Shown here piece after piece: positions 15,718-23,609 of a stretch of 64,000 bases of DNA. Both the position numbers and the translations under genes were made by a program. The stretch comes from an uncultured Eubacteriales bacterium. Lineage in GTDB: Bacteria > Bacillota > Clostridia > Christensenellales > Borkfalkiaceae. The notes below the pieces were generated by a model. It was given only the letters and a program-made list of their open reading frames with translations. It was not told the DNA's origin and made no database searches. How positions within the stretch are numbered: the stretch's first letter is position 1; each line of letters opens with the position of its first letter. Location: the NCBI GenBank assembly GCA_900543915.1, contig UQTB01000005.1:1-64000 (forward strand), given 5' to 3'.

Positions 15718-16086
15718 CTATTCGTAGTCGTCCAGGTAAATATCCCCGCTGCGGTCGCCGCGCGGCTGCGGACGGGGCGGGCGGGGCGGCGGAGCCGGCT
15801 GACAGCCGCGGTCGGGCGGACGGTGATGATCCCTTCCGTCGTCGCGGTCGCCGCCGCGCATATCCACGATCACGACGTCCCTTCCGATCTTTTTGATGCG
15901 ATACCAGTCGATGAAGATATCCGCCGCCGGTTTAAAAGGATTCCAGCATTTGCGCCCGGGAACGACGATTCCCGTAATCACGCCTTCCGGATAGCAGAAC
16001 ACAAGGTCGCTCACCCTGCCGAGGCTCTTTCCCTCGCGCACGCTGATGACCTCTTTGTCCCGCAGTTCGTTATAACTCAGTTCCAT
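15718..16086 (-). CDS. ylmC: YlmC/YmxH-type PRC-barrel sporulation-cluster protein
   Basis: 122 residues. Residues 1-77 form a PRC-barrel (KEVISVREGKSLGRVSDLVF, VTGIVVPGR-like strand, IDWYRIKKIGRDVVIVD), as in the small YlmC/YmxH proteins found next to sigG in many clostridia. Those usually end near residue 80-85. Here a tail of about 45 residues rich in Pro, Arg and Asp follows, of unknown function and probably disordered. It lies 43 bases downstream of sigG on the same strand and may be co-transcribed in the forespore. Confidence 0.82.
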   Translation of the reverse strand: MELSYNELRDKEVISVREGKSLGRVSDLVFCYPEGVITGIVVPGRKCWNPFKPAADIFIDWYRIKKIGRDVVIVDMRGGDRDDGRDHHRPPDRGCQPAPPPRPPRPQPRGDRSGDIYLDDYE

Positions 16087-16129
16087 AGGATAACCTCCCG
16101 TCTATCCTATGCGGCCAAAACGAGAAATA

Positions 16130-16903
16130 TTACCCCTCCATCCGCGCGCGGATGGTTCTCAGCGCGTTCTTCTCCAGGCGGGAAACCTGCGCCTGAGAGA
16201 TGCCCACCTCGTCGGAGATCTCCGTCTGGGTGCGCCCCTCGTAATAGCGCAGAAACAAAATGCGCTTTTCCCGGTCGGAGAGTCCGTCGATCGCAGTCTC
16301 CAGGGCGACTTTTTCCGTCCAGTTTTCCCCCGTGTTGCGCTCGTCGCCGATCTGATCCATCAGGAGCAGCGTATCTCCCTGCTTGTTGAAGACGGGATCG
16401 TATAGGGAGAGCGTGTCCGAGATCGCGTCCAGCGCGTAAACCACTTCGGACACGGCGACGTTCATCGCCGCCGCGATCTTGTCGACGGAGACCTCTTCGT
16501 CTCTGCGTTCCAGCTCGCCGCGGGTCTTCAGGACCTGATACGCCGTGTCGCGGATGCTCCGCGAGACTCTGAGGGAGTTGACGTCCCGCAGAAACCGCTT
16601 GATTTCCCCGATGATCATGGGAACGGCATACGTGGAAAATTTCACCCCGACCGAAAGATCGAAATGGTCGATGGACTTGATCAGCCCGATACAGCCTGCC
16701 TGAAAGAGATCGTCCGCGTTCACTTTCTTTGCCCAGAAGCGCTTGATCACCGACAGCACCAGCCGCATGTTGCCCACGATAAACTGCTCGCGTGCGGCTT
16801 CGTCCCCCGCTTTGACGCGCCTCATCAGCGCCGTGCTCTCCTCCTCCGTCAAAAGGGGAAGCGAAGAAGTATTCACCCCGCAGATCACAACTTTTTGTCC
16901 CAT
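16130..16903 (-). CDS. sigG: RNA polymerase sigma-G, late forespore sigma factor
   Basis: 257 residues (B. subtilis 260). It opens KVVICGVNTSSLPLLTEEE, the SigG-specific start. Region 2 is at about 60-130 (NADDLFQAGCIGLIKSIDHFD, VKFSTYAVPMIIGEIKRFLR) and region 4 with its helix-turn-helix at 200-257 (TEISDEVGISQAQVSRLEK). It directs late forespore genes once engulfment is complete. AGGAGG precedes the ATG. A consensus forespore promoter (16939-16968) lies in the gap after sigE. Confidence 0.97.
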   Translation of the reverse strand: MGQKVVICGVNTSSLPLLTEEESTALMRRVKAGDEAAREQFIVGNMRLVLSVIKRFWAKKVNADDLFQAGCIGLIKSIDHFDLSVGVKFSTYAVPMIIGEIKRFLRDVNSLRVSRSIRDTAYQVLKTRGELERRDEEVSVDKIAAAMNVAVSEVVYALDAISDTLSLYDPVFNKQGDTLLLMDQIGDERNTGENWTEKVALETAIDGLSDREKRILFLRYYEGRTQTEISDEVGISQAQVSRLEKNALRTIRARMEG

Positions 16904-16938
16904 TGCTACCTCCTATGTATGCGGCGGGGGGATTTATT

Positions 16939-16968
16939 TAATTTGGCCCGATCCGGGGGAATTTATAC
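16939..16968 (-). promoter_or_regulatory. Consensus sigma-F/sigma-G promoter of sigG
   Basis: On the minus strand GTATA (16964-16968) and CAAATTA (16939-16945) are 18 bases apart. Read against the sigma-F consensus GYWTA-N15-GGNNANAHTR every fixed position matches (GGCCAAATTA). The -35 overlaps the stop codon of sigE. This is where sigma-F starts, and sigma-G sustains, sigG transcription in Bacillus. Confidence 0.8.
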
Positions 16969-17673
16969 CATTTTGGAGAACTCTTTTTTCAGGCGGGAGA
17001 TGATTTTTTTCTCCAGGCGCGAGATGTAGCTCTGCGAGATGCCGAGCGCGTCCGCGACCTGCTTCTGCGTCTGTTCTTCCCCGCCGGAGAGTCCGTAGCG
17101 CATCTCGATGATCCGCCGCTCCCGCTTATTGAGCTTGGTGAGCGCCTGGTTTAACAGCTCCGTCTCCACGCTGACCTCGATATCCTTGTAGACGACGTCC
17201 GAATCCGTTCCCATCACGTCGGATAAGAGGAGCTCGTTTCCCTCCCAGTCGGTATTGAGGGGCTCGTCGAAGGAGACCTCGTTCTTTAAGCGCACCGTGC
17301 GCCTGAGATACATCAGAATTTCGTTTTCGATACAGCGGGACGCGTAGGTCGCCAGCTTGATGTTTTTATCCGGCTGAAAGGAATTGACCGCCTTGATGAG
17401 GCCGATGGTTCCCACCGAGATGAGATCGTCCAGCTCCATGCCGGTGTTATCGAACTTGCGCGCGATGTAGATGACGAGGCGCAGGTTATGCTCGATCAGG
17501 TCGTTGCGCACGGCGAGCTCTCCCCCCGACAGGCGGGAAATGAGGGCGTTTTCCTCTTCGGCGGAATAGGGGTGCGGGAGCGCGTCCGGCGTGTTGATAT
17601 AATAGAGGACGTTTTCATCCGGCGAAAGTCTGGAAAAAATCCGTTTCAGAAAGTTTTTGATGCGTTCGAACAT
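16963..17673 (-). CDS. sigE: RNA polymerase sigma-E precursor, mother-cell sigma factor
   Basis: 236 residues (B. subtilis 239). It begins with a hydrophobic, basic pro-sequence of about 25 residues (FERIKNFLKRIFSRL) that tethers pro-sigma-E to the membrane until SpoIIGA removes it. It then follows the family pattern: NTPDALPHPYSAEEE, region 2 (LRLVIYIARKFDNTGM, DDLISVGTIGLIKAV) and region 4 (QVADALGISQSYISRLEKK). It starts early mother-cell transcription. Its first 28 bases overlap the end of spoIIGA, its processing protease, indicating coupled translation. Confidence 0.97.
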   Translation of the reverse strand: MFERIKNFLKRIFSRLSPDENVLYYINTPDALPHPYSAEEENALISRLSGGELAVRNDLIEHNLRLVIYIARKFDNTGMELDDLISVGTIGLIKAVNSFQPDKNIKLATYASRCIENEILMYLRRTVRLKNEVSFDEPLNTDWEGNELLLSDVMGTDSDVVYKDIEVSVETELLNQALTKLNKRERRIIEMRYGLSGGEEQTQKQVADALGISQSYISRLEKKIISRLKKEFSKMV

Positions 17674-18452
17674 GTCTCTTCTCCTGCGACGGCGGCGGGC
17701 AGCAGCAGGTCGTACGCGCCGAATTCTGCCCGCTCCGTCATCCCTAAGGTTATATTTTCATATATATTCGGCTTGTCCCCGCGATATATCAGAAGGCGCT
17801 CGATTTTGCAGACCGGAATTTTCTCGCGGCCATTCACCGTGCCCACCTCTATGTATTTTTCCTCTTTGGTAACCCCGAGGGAAGCCGCGAACGCGCCCGA
17901 ACAGATCGCCACGGCGCGGTCGCCGTCGTAGAGGCGGTTCCCCGTATCCACAAAGCCCTTTGCGGAAACCGTCTTTCCGTTCGCAGTGATCTCGCAGTCC
18001 ACGATTCCCCGGTAAATCTCTCTCCGCCGGTAGAGGCGGCGGATCGCGCGGTAGGCGCCGAAAGAGATCAGCCACGCGCCCAGGATGATCAGCCCCACGC
18101 AGTATTCGGCGGAGTAATTCACCTGAAAGAGATTGAAGAAGGCGGTCAGCGCGCCGCCCGTCAGGACGGTGAGCAGGAAAAACACGCCGAGCGCCGCGCA
18201 GTATTTTCGGGCGGACGGATATTTCGCCAGCCACAGCACGAGCAGCGCCCCCGAGATTCCTTTCAGCGCCAGCTCCGCCCAGCCGGGCAGAACGACGAGC
18301 GGGAGCGCGACAGCGAACGCCGTCCCTGCCAGCGCGCAGAAAAAAAGCCGACCTTTTCTCACCTTCAGCCCCAAAAAAAGCAAGGTGTAGCGAAAGAGCA
18401 GCCAGTCGATGATGAAATTATCCAGAACCGCGTATTCGATATAGACCGTCAT
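17646..18452 (-). CDS. spoIIGA: SpoIIGA, pro-sigma-E processing aspartic protease
   Basis: 268 residues. Five hydrophobic segments fill about residues 1-140. The cytoplasmic half carries the aspartic-protease motif KGFVDTGNRLYD (Asp near residue 177). It cleaves pro-sigma-E at the septum after the SpoIIR signal. I chose the ATG at 18452, preceded by GGAGAAAGG; a TTG six codons upstream has no ribosome-binding site. A TATTCT box and a Spo0A-like box lie upstream (18471-18513). Confidence 0.93.
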   Translation of the reverse strand: MTVYIEYAVLDNFIIDWLLFRYTLLFLGLKVRKGRLFFCALAGTAFAVALPLVVLPGWAELALKGISGALLVLWLAKYPSARKYCAALGVFFLLTVLTGGALTAFFNLFQVNYSAEYCVGLIILGAWLISFGAYRAIRRLYRRREIYRGIVDCEITANGKTVSAKGFVDTGNRLYDGDRAVAICSGAFAASLGVTKEEKYIEVGTVNGREKIPVCKIERLLIYRGDKPNIYENITLGMTERAEFGAYDLLLPAAVAGEETCSNASKTF

Positions 18453-18470
18453 GCCTTTCTCCGTATCCAA

Positions 18471-18513
18471 AGAATAGCATGAATGCCGGCGCGACGAAGC
18501 GCCTTTTTCGTCA
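18471..18513 (-). promoter_or_regulatory. Candidate Spo0A-activated promoter of spoIIGA
   Basis: On the minus strand a TATTCT -10 box (18471-18476) lies 30 bases downstream of TGACGAA (18507-18513), a match to the 0A box TGNCGAA. No -35 box is seen, as at the B. subtilis spoIIG promoter. The box is only seven bases, so chance is possible. Confidence 0.4.
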
Positions 18514-18624
18514 TTTAAGCGCGGGTTTTGTCGGAAGCATCCGCGCCCGCAGGCGGAGCAAAAGGCGGCGGGAAATCGGTATTTTTAAGAAATATTCCCG
18601 CAGAAGGGAAATTTTTACAAAAGG

Positions 18625-18662
18625 CAAAAAGAGTGAAGAATTTTATAATTCTTCACTCTTTT
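18625..18662. terminator. Intrinsic terminator after the lipoprotein gene
   Basis: A 12-base stem starting GAGTGAAGAATT is flanked by TTTTT on the minus strand and TTTTCC on the plus strand. Confidence 0.8.
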
Positions 18663-18699
18663 CCGGATAAATATAAATTTGTTTTTTGTGAGATTTCGT

Positions 18700-19491
18700 T
18701 CAGCCGTTCGTGACAATTTCCAACTCATTCAGTTCGCCCACAGAATAATCAAATAAATAGAAATAAGAAACGTCTGCCGTAAATTTTGCCTTTGTCATAA
18801 ACAAAACGGTATATTTTGAATTAGTATAAATTTTAGCAGAAGATTGATGCAGCACCCCCGAATCGTATGCTTTATCCTCCACTAAAAACGTTTCCGTATC
18901 GCCGGTCAGATCATAAGAATAGTATTTTCTGCTTTTCCAATACAAAACCGTATCGCCGTTATAGGCCACAATGTTGCAGTTGTCGAAACGCTTGATTTGC
19001 GTAAATTCATCGGTTTCGGGAATATATTCAAAAATGATTCCGTGGCTGATTTCTTCCACGCCGTAATTTCCCCCACCCGCCAGATAGCCGACAGTGTCAT
19101 AATACACATTGACAAAGCCGAACAGTTTGCCGTCTGAAACATAGCCGCAGGTGTCCACTACCGAACTGCTGCGCTCAAGCTCGCACGCCGTTATATGCGC
19201 CTCGACGCTTTCATAGCCCTGCGGCGCAACGATCGAATAAAGGGGAGCCGTGCCCCCGTACAATACGGTTTCCGATTGCGATAAATCGTTGCCCGTATCC
19301 GTACACAAACGATTTCTGACGTCTATTTCGTAGAACGGCACTAAAAAACCGTTTTCCGTTTCCGCAAGGTCAATATACGCGCTGTACGGAAAATTGCCTG
19401 CAATCTTATGCGTGCATCCGCAAAAACAGCACGTTACAATCAGCAGTGTTAAAAACAGTAATGATAATGTTTTTGCTTGCCGCTTCACCAT
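18700..19491 (-). CDS. Hypothetical lipoprotein
   Basis: 263 residues. The signal peptide is a hydrophobic stretch (about 9-20) followed by a cysteine-rich lipobox ending F-C-G-C, so Cys26 is the likely lipidated residue. The mature part is rich in Tyr, Gly and beta-strand-like segments (GFVNVYYDTVGYLAG, NCNIVAYNGDTVLYW, YYSYDLTGDTETF), suggestive of a small beta-propeller or repeated-strand domain, but I do not recognise a family. AAGGAGC precedes the ATG. It is flanked by lepA-hemW and the sporulation cluster with no functional link visible. Confidence 0.75.
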   Translation of the reverse strand: MVKRQAKTLSLLFLTLLIVTCCFCGCTHKIAGNFPYSAYIDLAETENGFLVPFYEIDVRNRLCTDTGNDLSQSETVLYGGTAPLYSIVAPQGYESVEAHITACELERSSSVVDTCGYVSDGKLFGFVNVYYDTVGYLAGGGNYGVEEISHGIIFEYIPETDEFTQIKRFDNCNIVAYNGDTVLYWKSRKYYSYDLTGDTETFLVEDKAYDSGVLHQSSAKIYTNSKYTVLFMTKAKFTADVSYFYLFDYSVGELNELEIVTNG

Positions 19492-19528
19492 AAGCTCCTT
19501 TTCAGGCGGATTTATTGCCGCTTTCTCC

Positions 19529-20641
19529 TCAATCCTTCAGAAATGATGTGAGAATCTGATTCTGCGTATAGAGATATTCGTCCCTGATGGCGATGCGCCG
19601 TCCCTTCCGCTCGAGATAGGGCGCGTTCTTTTTCAGTTCATCCCGGTATTCTCCGTCAAAATCAGCGGAAAAACGGAAGTTGAATTCGTCGACGTCGATG
19701 CCCGCCGCCGTGCGAAGTCCCAGCATGATAAACTCGAATTTCGCATCCTTTTCCGAAACGGTTTCGCTGAAAATTTCCGGGCGCTTGTTGTAGATGACGG
19801 CATTCATGTACTCGTCCACCGAATAGCTGTTCGTAAACCGCCGTTCCCCGATAAAGGAAGACGCGGAAACGCCGAATCCGATATACTCGCCCCGCCGCCA
19901 GTAGTTGAGATTGTGGCGGGATTCCTTCCCTTTCTGCGCAAAATTGCTTACCTCGTAGCGGGCAAAACCGGCCGCGGCGAGATATTCCCGCCCGAAATCG
20001 TAAAGGTCTGCCGTTTCGTCCCCGTCCGGCAAAAGGCCGTTTAAGTAGTCCGAATAGACGGGGGTCCCCGGTTCGGGCGTGAGCGCGTACATCGAGACGT
20101 GACATACGCCCCCCGCAAGCGCGAGGTCGATCGTCTTTTTCAGGTCGTCCTGCGTCTGCCCCGCCAGCCCGATCAGGATATCCGCGCTCAGATTCTCCCC
20201 TTTCAGCAGGGAGCACGCGAGGAGAAAGTCCTTGGCGGTATGTACGCGGTTGAGCCGCCTCAGCTGTTCGTCTATTCCCGACTGCAGCCCGATCGAATAG
20301 CGGTTGATCCCCGCGGCGCGGTAGACGGAAACGTTTTCCGCCGTCAGCGTCCCGGGGTTGCACTCGATCGTGATCTCGGCGTCCTCGGCGATGCGGTAAC
20401 AGTTCCGGAGCTGTTTCATCGCGCCCGCGATGAGCGGCGCAGCCACAAAGGTGGGCGTGCCGCCCCCGAAGTAAACCGTATCGAACGACTTGCCCGCGAG
20501 TTCTTCCCGCCAGCCCTTCATTTCGCGGTACAGGCAGGCGAAATAGGCGTCCGCTTTCCCCGCTTCTTTCGGGTAGGAAGCGAAGTCGCAGTATGTGCAT
20601 TTCGCCTTGCAGAAAGGCACGTGTACGTAAATTCCCGCCAT
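19529..20641 (-). CDS. hemW: HemW-type radical SAM haem chaperone
   Basis: 370 residues. The radical SAM motif CKAKCTYC (Cys 11, 15, 18) follows the start IYVHVPF, which is specific for the HemN/HemW family. GGGTPT and the C-terminal HemN domain (KFEFIMLGLRTAAGIDVDEF) are also present. Proteins shorter than 400 residues with this start are HemW, a haem-binding chaperone, rather than coproporphyrinogen dehydrogenase. It starts one base after the lepA stop; lepA-hemW is a conserved clostridial pairing. Confidence 0.92.
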   Translation of the reverse strand: MAGIYVHVPFCKAKCTYCDFASYPKEAGKADAYFACLYREMKGWREELAGKSFDTVYFGGGTPTFVAAPLIAGAMKQLRNCYRIAEDAEITIECNPGTLTAENVSVYRAAGINRYSIGLQSGIDEQLRRLNRVHTAKDFLLACSLLKGENLSADILIGLAGQTQDDLKKTIDLALAGGVCHVSMYALTPEPGTPVYSDYLNGLLPDGDETADLYDFGREYLAAAGFARYEVSNFAQKGKESRHNLNYWRRGEYIGFGVSASSFIGERRFTNSYSVDEYMNAVIYNKRPEIFSETVSEKDAKFEFIMLGLRTAAGIDVDEFNFRFSADFDGEYRDELKKNAPYLERKGRRIAIRDEYLYTQNQILTSFLKD

Positions 20642-20642
20642 A

Positions 20643-22442
20643 TCAGTTATCCGTCTTCAGAATGGTGATGAACGCCTCGGAGGGGATCTCCACGCTCCCC
20701 AGCGTGCGCATCTTCTTCTTTCCTTCCTTTTGTTTTTCGAGGAGCTTTTTCTTTCTGGTCACGTCGCCGCCGTAGCACTTCGCCAAAACGTCCTTCCGGT
20801 ACGCCTTTACGGTCTCCCGCGCGATGACCTTTCCACCGATGACCGCCTGAACGGGCACCTCGAACATCTGGCGGGGAATGACCTCTTTCAGCTTCTCGGC
20901 GATCGCCCGGCCGCGCTCGTACGCCTTGTCCTTGTGGACGATGATGGAGAGCGCGTCGCAGATCTCTCCGTTCAAAAGGAGATCCAGCTTGACCAGATCG
21001 CTCCGCTGATACCCGGCCAGCTCGTAATCGAAAGAGGCGTACCCCTTGGTACGCGACTTTAACGAATCGAAAAAGTCGTAGACGACTTCATTCAAAGGCA
21101 GGGTGTATTTCAGCTGCACGCGCGATTTGTCCAGATAGATCATGTCCGTATAGACGCCCCGCTTTCCCTGACACAGCTCCATGATCTGCCCCACGTATTC
21201 GGGCGGCGAAAAGATGGAGGCGTCGATCACCGGTTCTTCCATATAGTCGATCTCGCTGGGATTGGGGAGATGCGTGGGGTTGTCCACCTCCATCAAATCC
21301 CCGTTGGTCAGATATACTTTATAGGAGACGGAGGGCGCCGTCGTGACGATATCGAGGTCGAATTCCCGCTCGATGCGCTCCTGGATGATCTCCATGTGCA
21401 AAAGCCCCAAAAAACCGCAGCGGAAGCCGAATCCCAGCGCCTGCGAATTATCCGGCTCGAAGACGAGCGCCGCGTCGTTCAGCTTGAGCTTCAAAAGCGC
21501 CTCTTTGAGGTCGTTGAATTTGCTTCCGTCCAGCGGATAGACGCCCGAAAAAACCACGGGTAGCGCCTTTTTATAGCCGGGCAGGGGTTCCGGCGTGGGG
21601 TTGTCCGCATCCGTGACCGTATCCCCTACGGCGACGTCCTGAATGCTCTTGATGCTCGCGGCGATATAGCCCACTTCGCCCGCCGAGAGCTTATCCTTGG
21701 GGAGCAGCTTGGGGCTGAACACCCCTACCTCCGTGACGTCGAAGATCTTGTCGGACATGAAGGTCTTCATGCGCGTCCCCACCGCGACGCTTCCCTCCTT
21801 GATGCGGACAAAACAGATGACGCCCTTGAAATTATCGTAATAAGAGTCGAAGATCAGCGCTTTCAGCGGCTTTTCGTCGTCGCCCTCGGGGGCGGGGATC
21901 TTTGCGACGATCTGCTCCAGGACCTGATCGACGTTCAGCCCGTCCTTGGCGGAGACGCGCGGCGCGTCGGACGCGTCCAGCCCGATTACCTCTTCGATCT
22001 CCGCCGCGACCTCGTCCGGCCGCGCGGACGGGAGATCGATCTTATTGATGACGGGCATGATCTCCAGATTGTTTTCCAGCGCGAGATAGACGTTCGCCAG
22101 CGTCTGCGCCTCGATTCCCTGCGAAGCGTCCACGATCAGAATGGCGCCCTCGCACGCCGCGAGTGAGCGGGAAACTTCATACGTAAAGTCGACGTGCCCC
22201 GGCGTATCGATGAGATTGAAGATATATTCCCTGCCGTCCTTCGCCGTATAAAACATACGGACGGGCGTCAGCTTGATGGTGATGCCGCGTTCGCGCTCGA
22301 GATCCATCGTGTCGAGCAGCTGATTTTCCATATCCCGCTTGGAGACCTGCCCCGTCATCTCGATCAGGCGGTCGGCAAGGGTGGACTTTCCGTGGTCGAT
22401 GTGCGCTATAATGCAAAAATTTCTGATGTTTTCTTTCCGCAT
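20643..22442 (-). CDS. lepA: Elongation factor 4 (LepA), ribosome-associated GTPase
   Basis: 599 residues. The G domain shows G1 AHIDHGKST, G3 DTPGHVDFTYEV and G4 NKIDLPSA. EF-G-like domains II, III and V follow, and the LepA-specific C-terminal domain is visible around VIGGKVIARETVKAYRKDV and CYGGDVTRKKKLLEKQKEGK. It assists translation and ribosome biogenesis under stress. I placed the start at 22442 (MRKENIRNFCIIAHID), behind AAGGA; the frame stays open 23 codons further upstream without family similarity. Confidence 0.96.
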   Translation of the reverse strand: MRKENIRNFCIIAHIDHGKSTLADRLIEMTGQVSKRDMENQLLDTMDLERERGITIKLTPVRMFYTAKDGREYIFNLIDTPGHVDFTYEVSRSLAACEGAILIVDASQGIEAQTLANVYLALENNLEIMPVINKIDLPSARPDEVAAEIEEVIGLDASDAPRVSAKDGLNVDQVLEQIVAKIPAPEGDDEKPLKALIFDSYYDNFKGVICFVRIKEGSVAVGTRMKTFMSDKIFDVTEVGVFSPKLLPKDKLSAGEVGYIAASIKSIQDVAVGDTVTDADNPTPEPLPGYKKALPVVFSGVYPLDGSKFNDLKEALLKLKLNDAALVFEPDNSQALGFGFRCGFLGLLHMEIIQERIEREFDLDIVTTAPSVSYKVYLTNGDLMEVDNPTHLPNPSEIDYMEEPVIDASIFSPPEYVGQIMELCQGKRGVYTDMIYLDKSRVQLKYTLPLNEVVYDFFDSLKSRTKGYASFDYELAGYQRSDLVKLDLLLNGEICDALSIIVHKDKAYERGRAIAEKLKEVIPRQMFEVPVQAVIGGKVIARETVKAYRKDVLAKCYGGDVTRKKKLLEKQKEGKKKMRTLGSVEIPSEAFITILKTDN

Positions 22443-22505
22443 ATCCGTTTTCCTTTTTGATTCCCTAATATGATAACTTAATTTTCGAAAATTTGCAACA
22501 ACTAA

Positions 22506-22534
22506 TTGCAATTTATACGAATTTGCAGTAAAAT
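22506..22534 (+). promoter_or_regulatory. Sigma-A promoter of the glycerophosphodiesterase gene
   Basis: TTGCAA (22506-22511) and TAAAAT (22529-22534) are 17 bases apart, with GGAGG before the ATG at 22562. Confidence 0.6.
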
Positions 22535-22561
22535 AATAAAAAAGAACGCGCGGAGGCTCCT

Positions 22562-23287
22562 ATGGCAACGAACAGAATTCCCGAAAATCACTGGCTGCGT
22601 ACTAAACCCATCGCCCACAGGGGCTACTGGGGAGGCGACGTGCCCGAAAATTCACGCGCCGCCTACGAACGCGCCGCCGAAAAGGGATATCCCATCGAGA
22701 TCGACGTCTATCTGACCAAAGACGAGAAGATCGTCTCCTTCCACGACGGCACGCTGAAGCGCATGACCGGCGGAGAAGGCGGCGTATGGGACTATACCTA
22801 CGAAGAGCTGCAGCAATTCCGGTTGGGAAATTCGCAGGAGACCATTCCCCTTTTGTCCGAAGTTCTGGCGATCGCGGAAGGGCGGTCCCCCCTGTTGATT
22901 GAAATCAAGGAGCAGAAAAACGAGAATATCGTCGCAAAGCTCCTGGAAGCGCTGGAAGGCTATGCGGGCGAATACGCCGTTCAGTCCTTTATGCCGCAGT
23001 ATATCCACGAGGTAAAGCGGCGCGCCCCCGCCGTGATCCGCGGCATTCTCGCTTCGGACAGCGGCGCGAGCAACCCGTTCAAAAACTTTATCATGCGCAA
23101 TATGTCGCTGAATTTCTGGATCAAGCCGGACTTCGTCAGTTACGTCTATACCGGCTATCCGCTTCCCAGGCGAAAGGTAAAAAACAAGGTGAAACTGGCG
23201 TGGACGGTGACGTCCAGAGAAATCTGGCAGAAAATTTCCCCCTTTGTCGACAATATCATCTTTGAACATTTCGATATTACCGAATAA
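22562..23287 (+). CDS. Glycerophosphodiester phosphodiesterase
   Basis: 241 residues, TIM-barrel GDPD family. The catalytic signature is clear: IAHRGYWG with the first histidine near residue 19, PENSRAAYERA, and the metal ligands in PIEIDVYLTKDEKIVSFHDGTL (E45, D47, second H near 60). LLIEIKE and a final strand region (VKLAWTV) complete the barrel. There is no signal peptide, so it is the cytosolic UgpQ-like type that releases glycerol-3-phosphate from deacylated phospholipids. It has its own promoter and a complex 3' structure. Confidence 0.92.
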   Translation: MATNRIPENHWLRTKPIAHRGYWGGDVPENSRAAYERAAEKGYPIEIDVYLTKDEKIVSFHDGTLKRMTGGEGGVWDYTYEELQQFRLGNSQETIPLLSEVLAIAEGRSPLLIEIKEQKNENIVAKLLEALEGYAGEYAVQSFMPQYIHEVKRRAPAVIRGILASDSGASNPFKNFIMRNMSLNFWIKPDFVSYVYTGYPLPRRKVKNKVKLAWTVTSREIWQKISPFVDNIIFEHFDITE

Positions 23288-23289
23288 AA

Positions 23290-23422
23290 GCCTGAGCCGC
23301 GCGCCGCATCGCGCCTGCGCGGCCGATCGTGAAGGGCAGATTTTTTTGCATCCCCTGCAAAAACCGAAAAATAAAGCTGTTTGCGGCTCAGGCGCATTCT
23401 CCTTTTCCGCAAACGGCTTTTT
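23290..23422 (+). terminator. Terminator with a mutually exclusive alternative pairing
   Basis: The 11-pair stem GCTGTTTGCGG (23376-23386) / CCGCAAACGGC (23407-23417) plus TTTTT forms a terminator after the GDPD gene. The segment GCGGCTCAGGC (23383-23393) can instead pair perfectly with GCCTGAGCCGC (23290-23300), which would break the terminator stem. Confidence 0.65.
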
Positions 23423-23469
23423 CTTTGAAAATTATTTGAGAAAATTAAAAATTTTAGACTGTAAAACGT

Positions 23470-23497
23470 TTGATTTTTTCCTCAAATATGGTATAAT
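23470..23497 (+). promoter_or_regulatory. Sigma-A promoter of tRNA-Thr
   Basis: TTGATT (23470-23475) and TATAAT (23492-23497) are 16 bases apart, about 37 bases before the mature tRNA 5' end. Confidence 0.7.
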
Positions 23498-23533
23498 AAT
23501 ATGGCTTAGCGGCGGAATGCCGTAAAAAAATGC

Positions 23534-23609
23534 GCTACTGTGGCTCAGTCGGTAGAGCAGCTGATTCGTAATCAGCAGGTCGCCGGTTCAAGTCCGGCCA
23601 GTAGCTCCA
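23534..23609 (+). tRNA. tRNA-Thr, anticodon CGT
   Basis: 76 bases including the encoded CCA. The acceptor stem GCTACTG / CAGTAGC is perfect. The D arm is GCTC..GAGC, the anticodon stem GCTGA / TCAGC with the loop TTCGTAA (anticodon at 23567-23569), and the T arm GCCGG TTCAAGT CCGGC. It reads ACG threonine codons. The discriminator base is T. Confidence 0.95.
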
